Positions 10,873 to 22,300 of a stretch of DNA of 42,836 nucleotides are shown piece after piece. The stretch comes from Dissophora ornata (taxonomy: Eukaryota > Mortierellomycota > Mortierellomycetes > Mortierellales > Mortierellaceae). The stretch lies in NCBI GenBank assembly GCA_025201705.1, contig MU616782.1, forward strand, positions 1 through 42,836, read 5' to 3'. The translations under genes and the position numbers were made by a program. How positions within the stretch are numbered: the stretch's first letter is position 1; every line of letters begins with the position of its first letter. Below the pieces are notes generated by a model. The model was not told the origin of the DNA. It ran no database searches and saw nothing but the letters and a program-made list of their open reading frames with translations.

Positions 10873-11353
10873 TTAGACTACTGGTCTTTTCAGACCAGAG
10901 GGTCTGAGGGTGACACCCCCGCCTGCATTGCGCCGTCCGTGTGGTACTTTTCTCGGCTCGATGAAGCGATCAAGTCCAAAAGAAGCAATGACCCGGTCAG
11001 CATACCATTTAAACTGACGCAAACGGAGCTGAATAAGGTCAGCGGAAACAACTTTGGCGTTCAATATTCATCGCCATCACGCCATGCTCCTGGTGTTGCT
11101 GTTGAGGCGGAGTAGTATTCAATGGGCGATACTGTCTCAAGATCTTTCCTTCCTTTACGCCAATGTCCTTCACCTGAACAACAACTTCGCTCCCAGCGGT
11201 TGGCTGCTCTTGGTTGTTCCGTTTTATCCAGGACTTTCCATGTCTCATTTGTTCAGTTATGCATTTAGGTTAGGAATACGTGCACTATGTTATATACCTG
11301 CGGTGTCCATCGATGCCTAGACTTAGTCTAATGTCAACAGCTCCGGTCTCGAT
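10873..11353 (-). CDS. Possible small spliced gene of unknown function (C-terminal part)
   Basis: Not recognised. Three segments on the minus strand, 11353-11298, 11243-11174 and 11028-10873, join in phase (56+70+156 nt) to 93 codons plus stop. Their borders look like introns: AG at 11355-11354, CAG/GTATAT with a CTAAC branch site and a 54-nt intron, then CAG/GTGAAG to TTATTCAG with a CTGAC site. The predicted tail is basic (KWYADRVIASFGLDRF, then GLKRPVV at the end) without membrane segments or known motifs. The 5' end is unresolved: a further open segment ending at 11489 with a GTGAGG donor would join in phase, but no start ATG was found before the TATA box of the divergent reductase gene. 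The middle donor could instead be at GGC/GTAAAG. It may also be a decayed gene. Confidence 0.35.
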
Positions 11354-11596
11354 CTAATAAAAATACACAATCGTCGAGACGCGCTCCATACAATTGGCCT
11401 TGTTGTTTGCTATTCGATCATTTCAGTCTTATCAGATGGAAAGTATGAAATATGATCTGCCTATTGAAGCGTCGCGTCCACCCCTCACGATTCCCCCATT
11501 GTTTTCATAGTCCGTGGACCCTTCTAGCACGTATCCCGAGCCATCATGATGATATTCTCGCAGTCAGCGCGAAAGATCAAGAGAAAACTATCGACG

Positions 11597-11604
11597 TATA
11601 AAAG
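11597..11604 (+). promoter_or_regulatory. TATA box of the reductase gene
   Basis: TATAAAAG, a perfect TATA-box match, about 200 nt upstream of the ATG at 11805. It suggests a regulated promoter, as is common for iron or copper uptake genes; the regulation itself is inferred. Confidence 0.55.
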
Positions 11605-11804
11605 GCTACTGATAAACGACAACCGCTTCGTTCCAGCTCCCATTGTACTTGCCTCTCTGCTCTCACGAGTGTCTAGGTAGTGTCGCCAGCTCTTTCATAC
11701 CCTAATCCACAGGTTGCAGCATTCATCTACCCTGTACATATATTCCTGTCAGCTGTTCACTTCATTCATACACATCTTAAACACCCGATACCCTCTAATC
11801 CTCA

Positions 11805-14728
11805 ATGGGGCGCCCATACATCGACCCGGTCCGTGCATTTGTCCTCGTCTGCCTGCTTATTCCCGTGGGATATCTTGCTGGCGAAGGTTATATCACCTGG
11901 ATCCTGACGTCCGAATGGATCTTTAACCTCAACAACCGCGACTATTTAACTGCGGCCTTTTGCATCCTGCCCTCAGTATTGGGCCACCTCGCTACGATCT
12001 GGGGCCACTATTGCCGATCTGAACGCGAGTTTCAACACAGTATCGACAAGGTGACAACACCTGCGACAGTCAAGCAAAAGATCTCGTTGTGGGAGCACCA
12101 CATCCTGTGGGGATATACCGTCAAGTATTGGATTCTGGTTGGGTTTGTGGTTACGATCAATGTTGGGTGGGTTGCAACTTCGGTCGCACCCTACGCGAAA
12201 GAGTTGATGGAGAACTATGATGTTGAGGGAGGACTTGGACGTAAGTATATATCCATCGTTTTACTTTTGACAAACAGATTCATTTGGTTTGTGTAGAGTT
12301 AAATCCTGGTCTTCACTGACATTAACATTGTCCCCCCCCCCTCCTTGTTTTTTACTATTGCTTTGCATTTAGTTATTATTGGCGAGGCCAGCGGTTACTC
12401 TGCGATCGCGTGCTGTGGCCTGATCTTGTTCCTGGTGTTGCGTAGGTCCATGCTTCACGCTCTCGGGTTCACATATGCCGAAATTCTGCCGCTCCATCGA
12501 TGGCTTGGTGTCGGGATCTTGTTCTGGTCTGTCCTCCACACGGTCGGATACATCATGTACTATGATTGGGACGGCAGTCTGGCAGAGGCCATCAACTTTT
12601 ACGACGAGGGACGGTCGACGATGAACATCATGGGATTCGTTGCTCTGGTGAGTTATACTTGCCTTTCATCCTTTCGCCTCAAATGCCGTGGGGGCGTTTC
12701 GAGCGTGTAAACACGGGCTGACAAGGTTTTTTCCCCCCTTCTAATTAGGGCGCGTTGCTGATTCTCGCGGTCTTCTCTATCCCACAAGTGCGCCGTCGTT
12801 TCTATACTCTCTTCATGACTCTTCATCGCATCATGACAGTGATCTTCCTCGTAGCAACCATCGTCCATTACCCATACTTCATGCTGTGGTACTACCTCCT
12901 TCCAAGCATCATTCTCTTTTATATCGACCGCTTCGTGCCCAAAATCATCCAGTCACGAACATTATACCCAGAAGCGTCCTGCACCTTGAACGCAGATGCG
13001 GACATCATCAGAATGACCTTCACTTCTCCAGAACCCATGAAGCCCTATTACCCTGGCGACTATATTATGGTCCAAGTGCCTGAACTAGGGGAACTTTTCC
13101 ATCCGTTCACGATTGCGAGTTATTGGCCAGAAGACCCTAGATCGATCGTGTTATTTATCAGAACGTATGACACTAAGAGGAGCTGGACGGGCGCCATGGC
13201 TCGTCTGTGTGGAACTGAGGACAAACGCATTAGGATCAAGGCCACTGTGGACGGTGTCTTTGGAGATCGGCGCCATGATTATCTCAAGTCTGAAGTCCTG
13301 ATCGTCTTTGTCGGTATGCTTAGATTGTGCCGCATACATTCTGAATTTGTACTCACGCGTTTACTCACCCGCAGTCTATTTGTTTATTTATATTTAGCTG
13401 GCGCGGCTGTTACAACGTTCATGGCACTAATCAAAGCAATTGCCGCGCAGATCGCCTCCTCTACGGAGCCCCTTCGTATGCAATTCCATCTGATCTGCAC
13501 CTTCCGCACAAGAAGCGAGCTTCATGCCTATGGGTCCTTCCTGCACCAGATCACACGCGACTCTCGGTTCACATCCTGGCTCCATGTGGAGATCTATGTC
13601 TCTCGCCCCGATAAGCCCAAGACACTGATGGGCGCACACGCACACGTGATCAAGAACGATATCCTGGTCCCCGGACAGTCCGCTACCAAGTCCAAGAAGA
13701 AGCGTTTCCAGTCCTTGCGGCGCACAGGAACAAAACTCAGGCGTGCATTGTCTGGTCGCACAATTGTTGAATCTCCACCGCCAGAGCATGCCGCGAAGAC
13801 TGGCGTCGAGTCCAAGACTTCTGCCGTGAGCTCCTCAGCAGATGGAAAGCACGGTCGTTCCGAGTCTATTGACACAGTCGTGGTTGCAAATGAGAAAGAG
13901 AGGCGAGAGTCCAGAAGTGTGTCGTTGAGCAGCTCCTCCGAGAACTACAGCTCTAACCTGACTCCTACTACTGTGACTTTGCCATCGAGTCCTATCTCTG
14001 TCAGTTTTGGCGAGGTCGTGAACGATACGATTGAGGTCCATCATCGACATGAAGAGCCGAGTTCGCCCTTGCAGACCCGCGAAATGACCTATGACTCCAA
14101 GCGATTACCTACTTTCCACGACGCGCAGTCCGCCTCTGTGTCCGCGCGCCTCGCAAAGCTTGATCTGACCACCTCTGCGATTATGGTTGTGATCCCGCTA
14201 GCATTCTGGTATGGACTGCGCGCGGTCAAATGGGAAGGATCTGTTCACTATTGCAATGTGATGGAGGAAATGACCCCGACGCAGGAAAAGATCTGCTACG
14301 GTACCTACGCTGTGGCGCCCGTTGCAGGGCACATCATTCTAATGTTCATCATCGGCTATTTTTCCAACTGGTTCGCCCGCAAGAATTTGATTCGCTCTCT
14401 ATCCGCAGGCAATTTCAACGATATCGAGTCCGGAAAGCATCACCAGAAAAGTAACCTGCCATATCCGGATATTGATATCGAGGACGAGAAATTGAGTGTG
14501 GAGGATGGAAACTGGGACGAAGGCGACGTGGTGTATTCGACCGGGAGGGTGAATGTCAAAGTCGTGGTGGAGAGGTTTATGAACAGCGGTGTGGGTGCGG
14601 CAGGGCATGATCGTGCATTGGTCACGGTCTTTGGAGGTGGGCCTGAGGCCTTTGTGGAGCACGTTGAGCGCCAGATCAAGACGGCAAAGTGGGCAGTGGA
14701 TTTCCATCGTGAGACTTGGGCCCCATAG
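11805..14728 (+). CDS. Ferric reductase / NADPH oxidase-like flavocytochrome, atypical
   Basis: Member of the FRE/NOX family, which passes electrons through FAD and two hemes across a membrane to ferric iron or oxygen. Exons 11805-12241, 12373-12647, 12749-13313 and 13398-14728 close to 868 residues. The ferric-reductase core has paired heme-ligand histidines 14 residues apart (LHRWLG to VLHTVGY; TLHRIM to VHYPYF). The FAD domain shows HPFTIASYWPE. The NADPH domain is odd: the usual GGxGxxPF loop reads AGAAVTTFMALIK, and the terminal CGP motif reads VFGGGPEAF. Between these lies an insertion of roughly 300 residues: a Ser-rich, basic, disordered stretch and then two hydrophobic segments (TSAIMVVIPLAFWYGL; GHIILMFIIGYF). 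The last 60 residues return to the domain fold. Whether it is an active metalloreductase cannot be judged from sequence. First exon donor boundary 12240/12241. Confidence 0.75.
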
Positions 14729-14779
14729 ACGCATCGCGTTTCCTGTAGATAATACCATGCATCCCATCACCAATCCTCA

Positions 14780-14785
14780 AATAAA
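14780..14785 (+). terminator. Poly(A) signal of the reductase gene
   Basis: AATAAA about 50 nt after the reductase stop codon, and only some 60 nt from the stop codon of the convergent TAP42 gene. Confidence 0.5.
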
Positions 14786-14847
14786 TACTTTTATGTGCGT
14801 TTTTATATTATTACAATGACTTGCATGCAATGCGATGGAGTAAGAAA

Positions 14848-16246
14848 CTAGCCAATGTTGCCGCCCTTGTTGCCCCATCCTTTAGGGTTATCATCTTTAA
14901 AGTTGTCCCAATTCCGTGCCTTGATCGTCTCTGCATCAAGTGCGTTCTCGTCGTTGTCATCAATCTCTTTCTTCTTGGGCTCCTCCGTTCCACCGGACAG
15001 GAAATTACCCCTCTCGATCTCCTGGTCCAGATACTCCTCAATCGTCATGGTCGGCAAGCTGTGTCCTGGCCTAAACACACCCTTCATCATCTCCGTCCTC
15101 TTGTTCGTAATTACGAATGGTCGTAGAGGCCTACCCTTGGGATCCATCAGCGGTCCTGTAGCATTCCAGACTGTACTGTCGTCCAGACGCCCATCTTTTG
15201 CATCGTCCTTGGAACGACTTGATGTCCTGCTATCGTTCGAGCCCTCCGCTGCTTTGCGTTCCTGCATCTGCTTCAACATTGGGATCTCCTGCTGGATGCC
15301 CACCAGCTGTTCCATCGTCTGGAAGATAGCATACTGGAGGTGAAGCAGAACAAAGTCTCGGTATTGATCTTCCAGTTCTGAGCTGAGCTCGCCTTCGTAG
15401 CCGCTACTCGTCGTTCCCAGAACTTTATGAAACTCCTCGATCTGATTCCTCATCTCCTTTTCGCGCTTGAACCGCGCAATCTTTTCGCCGCGCCGTGTTG
15501 CAGCGTCCTTGGGCGCGTTTGTTGTGAGTTGTTCCAGGTACTTCTTGTCCTGTGCCGTCAGAATGTCGTGTGTCTCACATTGAAGGAGGAAATGGTCGAG
15601 ATGTTCCTATAGATGGGATATCGCAGGTGATGAGGACATTATACATTCCACGTCCTGTTTGCCACTGCTGCGCAGAGAGCATCCCATACCTTAGCCTTAG
15701 TCAGATCAGCGAGACGATCCTTGCTGACGCGCTTTAGAAATAGTTCTCCGAGATAATACTCGGTCAACAGGAACCTATTGAGGATGGCGAAGCAGATGGC
15801 ATCCTTTGACTTAGATCATCCGTTTACTGGTTGTGGTCATCTCCCAAGCGGAGAATACAGTCTCTGACGTACCTGAGATCCTTTGTGCTGATATCTTCCA
15901 TAAACTCATTCTCGCTGAACAGGCTAAGCTGGCGCACCATGTTTGCGGACCGATCAAATCCCCGAATAGAGTCGTTTACTTTTGCCTACAGGTCGACATG
16001 TGAGTGTAACAGGTTCCAGAAAAGCATGAGAGCCGAATTGTGAGTTTCTGTGTTTCTGTGCGATTGTGCTGATATTCCCCAAAACGGGTTATCCGCTCTC
16101 TTACTGCGCGTTCAGTAGTGCCGTGGCGAAAGGAGGCTTACCTGGAACTCATCCGAGTTTGAGGCCAGGGTCGACTTTTGGAGGTCGAGGAAGAGCGTCT
16201 CGGCCCTCTGGAAGACCTGCGCTAAGGATGCGTCGTTCCCTGACAT
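14848..16246 (-). CDS. TAP42: TAP42/IGBP1-like regulator of PP2A-type phosphatases
   Basis: Binds catalytic subunits of PP2A, PP4 and PP6 and links them to TOR signalling (family knowledge). Exons 16246-16142, 15985-15873, 15774-15690 and 15606-14848 close to 353 residues, near the yeast 366. The ATG at 16246 starts an all-helical N-terminal domain with the conserved strings FSENEFMEDISTKDLRF and LTEYYLGELFLKR, followed by a basic helix (RRGEKIARFKREKE). The C-terminal part has the diagnostic LPTMTIEEYLDQEIERG and the terminal DNPKGWGNKGGN. The middle intron acceptor AATAG/GTTCC was preferred because it restores the conserved DLRFLLTEYYLGEL alignment; a longer exon 3 would break phase. It shares a promoter region with COX10 and its 3' end converges on the reductase gene. 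Confidence 0.9.
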
Positions 16247-16557
16247 GATGGATGTGTGAGTGATGGGTGGATGGTATGCGAGTAAGAATGCCAGTAATGG
16301 TGGCCACCAATTTTTTTTTTACTCTCGAACAAGGGTATGGCACGGGCATGGGTGTGTGGCTTGTGTGTGGATGAGTGGAGCACAATGTTTGATCGGAGAA
16401 CGCGCTCCCGCCCAACGCTCTCTGGCCTCGAAACACTCCTCTCCCAGCCCCTCCTCCTCTCTCTTCCTCTGTCGCCCTCTCGCCCTCTTCTCTGGGACAT
16501 TTCTTCTAGATACGAATCTCAGTCATTCCCCTACAGCAGCTTCAATAACCCATCGCA
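16247..16557. promoter_or_regulatory. Divergent promoter region TAP42/COX10
   Basis: About 310 bases between the two start codons, holding both 5' UTRs. It contains a T9-10 run near 16311 and a pyrimidine-rich stretch (CTCCTCCTCTCTCTTCC-like) just upstream of COX10. No TATA box was seen. Confidence 0.5.
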
Positions 16558-17964
16558 ATGATGTTGCCGGCGAACCGGGTGATCTCCGGACAAAAACTGA
16601 TCAGATCCGAGTATACTCGAATCCACTCTCGGATGTCAAGCACAACTGCCCAAAGCCTCAACCGGCTCCACAACAGAAACCCGCTCTCCTTCCTTCACGC
16701 CTCCCCTCGCCAGACCTCCCTTAAGGGAACCCGGATCATATTCACCCGCACCAAATCCTCATCACCCGCACACTCTGCAGCGGTACTTCCTACCGGTGCA
16801 CAGAATATCTTTACCAGGGATGACCAGGAGCAAGAAACCGCAGGATTCTTCACAAGCCGGTCTGCTTCATCACTATCATCAGCATCATCGGAAGCACCAG
16901 CCGGATTCCAGGACTATGACGTCCGTTGGAAGGAGGTCAAGAAGCCCACGTTGGCAGGATTAATTCCCGTCTACTTGGATCTGTCCAAGGCTCGTCTCGG
17001 AGCCCTGGTGACCTTGACGACTATGTGCGGATATGCCATGACCCCTGCCGCCGACGACTTGCCGACCTTGCTTTCACTCACGGTCGGAACGGCCCTCTGT
17101 ATCACATCAGCCAACGCGTATAATCAGTTTGTGGAACCACCATACGACGCCCAGATGTCAAGGACGAGGAACAGGATATTGGTCCGCAAGGCCGTATCAC
17201 CCTTGCATGCATGGTCCTTTGCCACACTGACAGGACTTGGCGGTGTAGGTCTTTTGGCCGCAGCAGTGAACCCATTGACAGCCGCTCTGGGAGCTGCCAA
17301 CCTGGTACTCTATTCGTCCGTGTACACGCCCATGAAGCGCATGTCAATCGCCAACACTTGGGTCGGAGCTGTCGTAGGAGCGATCCCTCCAATGATGGGT
17401 TGGGTCGCATGCACCAACTCGTTGGATCCAGAGGCCTGGCTCCTGGGTGCATTCTTGTACGCATGGCAATTCCCTCACTTCAACTCGCTGGCATGGAACC
17501 TTCGTGCAGACTACTCCAAGGCTGGATACCGGATGATGGCTGTCACAGACCCCAAATTAAATGCTCGTGTGAGTCTGCGGTACACATTGGCGCTGATTCC
17601 GCTTGTGACACTGGCGCCATATCTGGATATGACGAGCTGGTGGTTTGCAATTGACGGCAACATCGTGAACGCGGTCATGCTGGCAGGAGCTGCGAACTTT
17701 TGGCGAAAGAGGGACGATAAGAGTGCAAGACAGCTCTTCTTTGGAAGTTTGATCTACTTGCCTGTTGTGCTGGCCCTGATGATGTTCCACAAGAAGAGCA
17801 AAGACACTGGTATGTCGAAGGCTTTAGAGGACGGCAGCAGTGTTCTTGCCTCCTCAGAGTTGCATCGGGCGGAGGAGGACGACGATGAGTACGAGTATGT
17901 AGACGAAGACGAGGAGAACGACGAACATTCGAACAGCCCAATAGCTCTAGCTAGAAAACATTGA
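16558..17964 (+). CDS. COX10: Protoheme IX farnesyltransferase (heme O synthase)
   Basis: Converts heme b to heme o in the mitochondrial inner membrane, the first step to heme a for cytochrome c oxidase. A single exon of 468 residues. The N-terminus is rich in Ser, Arg and Thr without acids, as a mitochondrial presequence should be. The UbiA-type core starts near residue 120 and contains the first polyprenyl-binding region NAYNQFVEPPYDAQMSRTRN and the later motif DYSKAGYRMMAVTDP, with about eight hydrophobic helices (SLTVGTALCITSAN, GVGLLAAAVNPLTAALGAAN and others). In most COX10 proteins the first motif continues NRPLVRG; here it is NRILVRK. The C-terminal 40 residues are an acidic tail. The stop codon is 350 nt from the end of the convergent RCF1-like gene. 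Confidence 0.92.
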   Translation: MMLPANRVISGQKLIRSEYTRIHSRMSSTTAQSLNRLHNRNPLSFLHASPRQTSLKGTRIIFTRTKSSSPAHSAAVLPTGAQNIFTRDDQEQETAGFFTSRSASSLSSASSEAPAGFQDYDVRWKEVKKPTLAGLIPVYLDLSKARLGALVTLTTMCGYAMTPAADDLPTLLSLTVGTALCITSANAYNQFVEPPYDAQMSRTRNRILVRKAVSPLHAWSFATLTGLGGVGLLAAAVNPLTAALGAANLVLYSSVYTPMKRMSIANTWVGAVVGAIPPMMGWVACTNSLDPEAWLLGAFLYAWQFPHFNSLAWNLRADYSKAGYRMMAVTDPKLNARVSLRYTLALIPLVTLAPYLDMTSWWFAIDGNIVNAVMLAGAANFWRKRDDKSARQLFFGSLIYLPVVLALMMFHKKSKDTGMSKALEDGSSVLASSELHRAEEDDDEYEYVDEDEENDEHSNSPIALARKH

Positions 17965-18316
17965 TCCGCATAAAGTACTTTGTCATTTCCGTTCATGCTT
18001 CGCTCCGAGGTTCATGTCAAGGTATCCAGGTCGGATCCAGAAGATGTCTCGATCAAAGGCCATACGATGCAATAAAGTTCAGCCTTGAAACAGAACATTC
18101 TTGTGGGACCGATTTTATGTGTACAGTTAAAAAATAAATTACAGGCTATTCTCGCCACACCCGGACATTGTTCGGAGGGGGTTTCCTCCCTCTTTGTGGA
18201 CGCTACTCTCTAGCACACACGATGGCTCGTGATGGGTGAGATGGATGGACTCGTATTAACGCAAACGAGGTCTCATACACAAAAAAAAAAAAACTGCCAC
18301 TGCTTCTTTTCACGCT
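17965..18316. other. 3' regions between COX10 and the HIG1/Rcf1 gene
   Basis: Holds AATAAA signals at 18071-18076 and 18133-18138 for COX10 and an A12 run near 18281. No additional gene seen. Confidence 0.5.
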
Positions 18317-18747
18317 CTAGAAGTTCTTCTCCTGATCTTCCAATGCAATGCGGTTCTGCTGCTCGAGAAACATGCGCTCCTCCTTGCGCTTCTTGTCATA
18401 GAACGCGCCTCCACCCAAGAGTGCAGCCAGGGTAAAGAACTGGAATCCAACACGGGCCCTAAACATGTACTGTGCAAACTCGCGGCGGCCTGTCCTGACA
18501 CCGTAGCTGGCACCGATGAATGCAGCGATGGTGAGTCCGACACCTGAATTGACAAGGTTGAAAGAAAGAAGGGTGGGGGATGCAATGAGTTGCTTGATTC
18601 AGCACGAGATCTGCAACACGGTTGTGTGTCTCTCAGGCTGCATTGTATAAACTTGCCTGCGGTGACAACCTTGTTCTCGCCAAAGAGTCTCTTGACTTTC
18701 TCCATGGCAGTCTCAGTGTCCTCATCGTAGTAATGAATGTCCGACAT
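18317..18747 (-). CDS. RCF1: HIG1-domain protein, Rcf1-like respiratory supercomplex factor
   Basis: Inner-membrane protein that binds cytochrome c oxidase and supports its assembly and supercomplex association (family knowledge). Two exons, 18747-18657 and 18543-18317, give 105 residues. The intron appears to be of the GC-AG class: the exon ends ACCGCAG and the intron opens GCAAGT, and no GT donor restores phase. The protein has an acidic N-terminus, a HIG1 helical pair (VGLTIAAFIGASYGV; FFTLAALLGGGAFY) and between them QYMFRARVGFQ, an exact fit to the Rcf1 signature Q-x3-R-x-R-x3-Q. A charged C-terminal helix follows (KKRKEERMFLEQQNRIALED). It lies next to COX10, another cytochrome oxidase factor. 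Confidence 0.85.
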
Positions 18748-19343
18748 TGTGATTTAAAGAAGGGGTCTGTTTGGAAGTATGGTTCGAGGGAAGGGTGCGG
18801 CCGACTCTTGCCCGGAACAGACACACGTTTATTATGGCGCCCAATACTGAAACAGTCACTGGGTCAGCGGAGCGGCGATGCTACACTGGCCACGTGACCA
18901 TGCTGTTCCCTGCGCAGCGACCTTTGCTGCAGACGATATTGCAGCGCCTCTCTCCATTCTAGGCCAGCCACGGCACTGGCCAGCCACGGCGCCAAGCTTC
19001 TGCATCGTGATCTGCAGATCTGCGGGCTATCAAAAATTCTCAAGAAAGGGTCCGCGGTGCCTTGGATGAACTGCGGGTGGCTTGTTGCACGATTTTTTTT
19101 TTTGATCCGCTTTGCCGCCTGCCGCCTGCCGCAGGCACCAGCACAGTCCTCCCTTGCACCAGAGGGGCCAAACCGCGCGACATATTACTTGTTGCTGTCG
19201 GTCTGTTGCTGCATTTGGCACGACCTTTGCTTCTTTCTCTTTCTTTCTCATTCCACATCCTCGACCCACTCTATTGCAACATCACCATCTTGCATTCTAT
19301 CGACATCGCCACTGCCACCACCCCTCGCGGCACATCGATCTCT
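18748..19343. promoter_or_regulatory. Divergent region RCF1/FAP1 with short direct repeats
   Basis: About 600 bases between two divergent start codons. GGCCAGCCACGGC occurs twice (18962-18974, 18978-18990) and CCGCCTG is repeated near 19112-19130. The frame upstream of FAP1 is open but has no ATG before 19344. No TATA box or extra gene recognised. Confidence 0.45.
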
Positions 19344-22300
19344 ATGGGCGAATCCTCGGCACCCAGCAGCAACTCCACCCAGCAGGGCAGCAGCAGCGCC
19401 TCCAGCGCCGCCAAGAGCAGCTCGGGCCAGGGCAGTGGATCGAAAAAGACTGCCGCCAAGCTAAATCCTGATGCCGTGGACTATGTGCCCCGAGCACCTG
19501 CTGCCGAAGGAGCGAGTGTCAGCACGAGCAGCACTCCAGCAGGCGGGTCGAACAGCAATTCTCGGAACCGAAGGAGACGAAACCCTGACCCTAACAAGTC
19601 TGGCCCCAATGGCGAATCCAGCAAGCCTCCGGAGAATAAGCGGGATGGCAACAGCAATAACAACAGTAGCAATAACAACAGTGGCAATAGCAGGAACCGC
19701 CGTAACCGCGGACGCGCGCCAAAACAACCCGCAGATGGCGGTGCTCGCATTGATGATGACGATGATGACGATATTGAGATCAACATGGATCGTCCAGTGG
19801 AGCCCTCAGAAGCTCAAATTGTAGGTTCTGAATCAGCACCAGGATCAGGATCAGGGCCTACTGTCGCTGCTAATGATCGCCGCCGGGACGGACGTCGTAA
19901 AGGTAAAGAGGTGGCAGACGCCTCTTCATCGAGACCTCAGCAAAGCAAAGGCGATAAGGGGCGATCGAGGGCGCCAGGGGCAGATCGAAAGCAAGAGAGT
20001 TCTTCTTCCTCCGCACGCGCATCGGGGACTGGCGGTAATAACACCAACGGCGGTAGTAGCAGCAACAACAACAACAGCAGGCGTCAACGAAACCGAAAAA
20101 CGGGCGATCTTGGGGGCCGCACTTTCCCCGTTGCTCCCAATCCGCCAGATCAAGGAAGAGAATCTTCTGGAACTCAACGAGCTGCGCAGAGAAATTCCTC
20201 CAGAGTTCAGCCAAAGAAGTTTGTGCACACAGTGGAAGAAGATCGTGATCTGATGGCTGCGCTCACTAGTGGTCTCACCAACTCAACCTACGACTGCATG
20301 GTATGCTGGGATGTCATTCGGCCTGCTCACAAGGTCTGGAACTGCCAGGTCTGCTGGGCCGCCTTCCATCTTGATTGCCTTTCAACATGGGCCAAGAAAT
20401 CATCTGAAGGTAAGAGCATTAACCATTGACTTTGCAAGCTCACTAGACTGCAAAAGCCGCTGGCTGTGGACTGATCAGGGCTATTGGGTATTCCTATTCC
20501 TCGTATACGTTAGACTCAAACAACAATGGTGCGGGATGGAGATGCCCAGGTTGTCAGAACACTCAGGTTTCTATCCCCAAGGAATATGTCTGCTTTTGCG
20601 GCAAGATTCATAATCCGGACTTCAATCGATACCTCACTCCCCACTCTTGTGGAGAGCTCTGTGGGCGCCCAAGAGACTGCCCTCACCCCTGCAACATGTA
20701 AGTATCGAGGCTAATGTCACATTTGTGCTTCGTGTGGCATTCAATACCGTTACCTTCATAACTAATATATTTCTCGCACAATATAGTCCGTGCCATCCTG
20801 GCCCTTGCCCGCCCTGTGGTGGCCAAGGTCCGATCCAGTCCTGCCACTGCGGTAACGAAAGCTTCCAAATGCGCTGTGTCGAAACCGACTTCACATTCCA
20901 GACTGGAAAGTCGTGTAACCAGGTCTGCGGAGAACTGCTGGGATGTGGCAAACACACTTGCACCTCGTTATGTCACCCAGGATTGTGCCCACCTTGCGAG
21001 GAAACTGATGAACAAAAGTGTTACTGCGGAAAGCATGAACGTGAAGCGCGCTGTGGTGATGGAGAGCAAAGGACGACTGTAATCGAAGGTGAAGAATGCA
21101 CTGGGTTCTACGAGTGTCATGAGATTTGCCATAGGTATGTGAATGTTGAGTGAAAGATTGCTTGCTTAACTACATATTGGATAGACAGAATCGCTAACCG
21201 TGCTTGCCACTTCAATCCACGCCAGACCTCTTGCTTGCGGCCACCACGAGTGCACAAAGACTTGCCACCCATTGGACGATGAACCTGGACAGTGCTCAGC
21301 TAGACCTGAAGTCGTCAATACTTGCCCATGTGGATCAATGGCAATCGAGATACTGCTTAAGGGAAAGTCTCGCTCCTCTTGTACCGACCCTATCCCCGTC
21401 TGCGGAGGTGTTTGCAAAAAGACCTTAAAATGTGGACATCGTTGTATGCAAAAGTGCCACCTTGGAGAGTGTGCACCATGTAAGATGACAGTCACGGTCG
21501 ATTGCCGTTGCGGGTCCACGCGGGTTCAGCGAGTCTGCTCTGACATGGGCATGTATGGCGACGAGCCCCCTAGGTGCGATCGTATCTGCAGAAACCTCCG
21601 TGCATGTGGAAAGCATGAGTGCAACAATCGCTGCTGCCCTGCTAAAAACAAGCCAAAGGGCCAAAAATATGACCCAGCTGCGTTGGAGGCCCATACTTGT
21701 CCGCTAGTGTGTGGCAGAAAGCTGAAGTGCGGAGTTCACTCATGCGAGATGCTCTGCCACAAGGGACACTGCAATCCATGCCTGAATGCTTCGTTTGACG
21801 AGCTGGCATGCGCTTGCGGTCGCACAGTAGTGTATCCTCCGATTCCATGCGGCACACCCATTCCCAAGTGCAGATACACTTGTACCCGTGCCCGAGCTTG
21901 TGGCCACACTTCATTTACAAACCACCTTTGCCACCCAGACAGCGAGCCATGCCCTCCTTGTATCATGCTTGTTTCTAAGCCGTGCATGTGCCGAAAAACC
22001 AGGATGCCTAACGTTCCTTGCTACAAGAACAACGCATCGTGTGGCAAGGCCTGCGGAAAAGGTTTGGACTGCGGCCACAATTGCATCAAGTCGTGCCACT
22101 CTGGCGAGTGCTTGCAGCCGCCGTCAGATGTCTGCACACAGCTGTGTCCCAAACCTCGCAAGAGCTGCGGTCATCGATGCGGTGTGGCCTGCCATGGAGA
22201 TACGCTTTGCCCTGAGGATCAGCCCTGCCAGGTGACAGTGCCCTCAAGTTGTAAGTGCGGACACTTGACCATGGAGTCAGCCTGTAACGCATCGGCGGAG

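Noticed and set aside
19062..19343. N-terminal extension of FAP1
   Set aside because: The frame is open but has no ATG before 19344.
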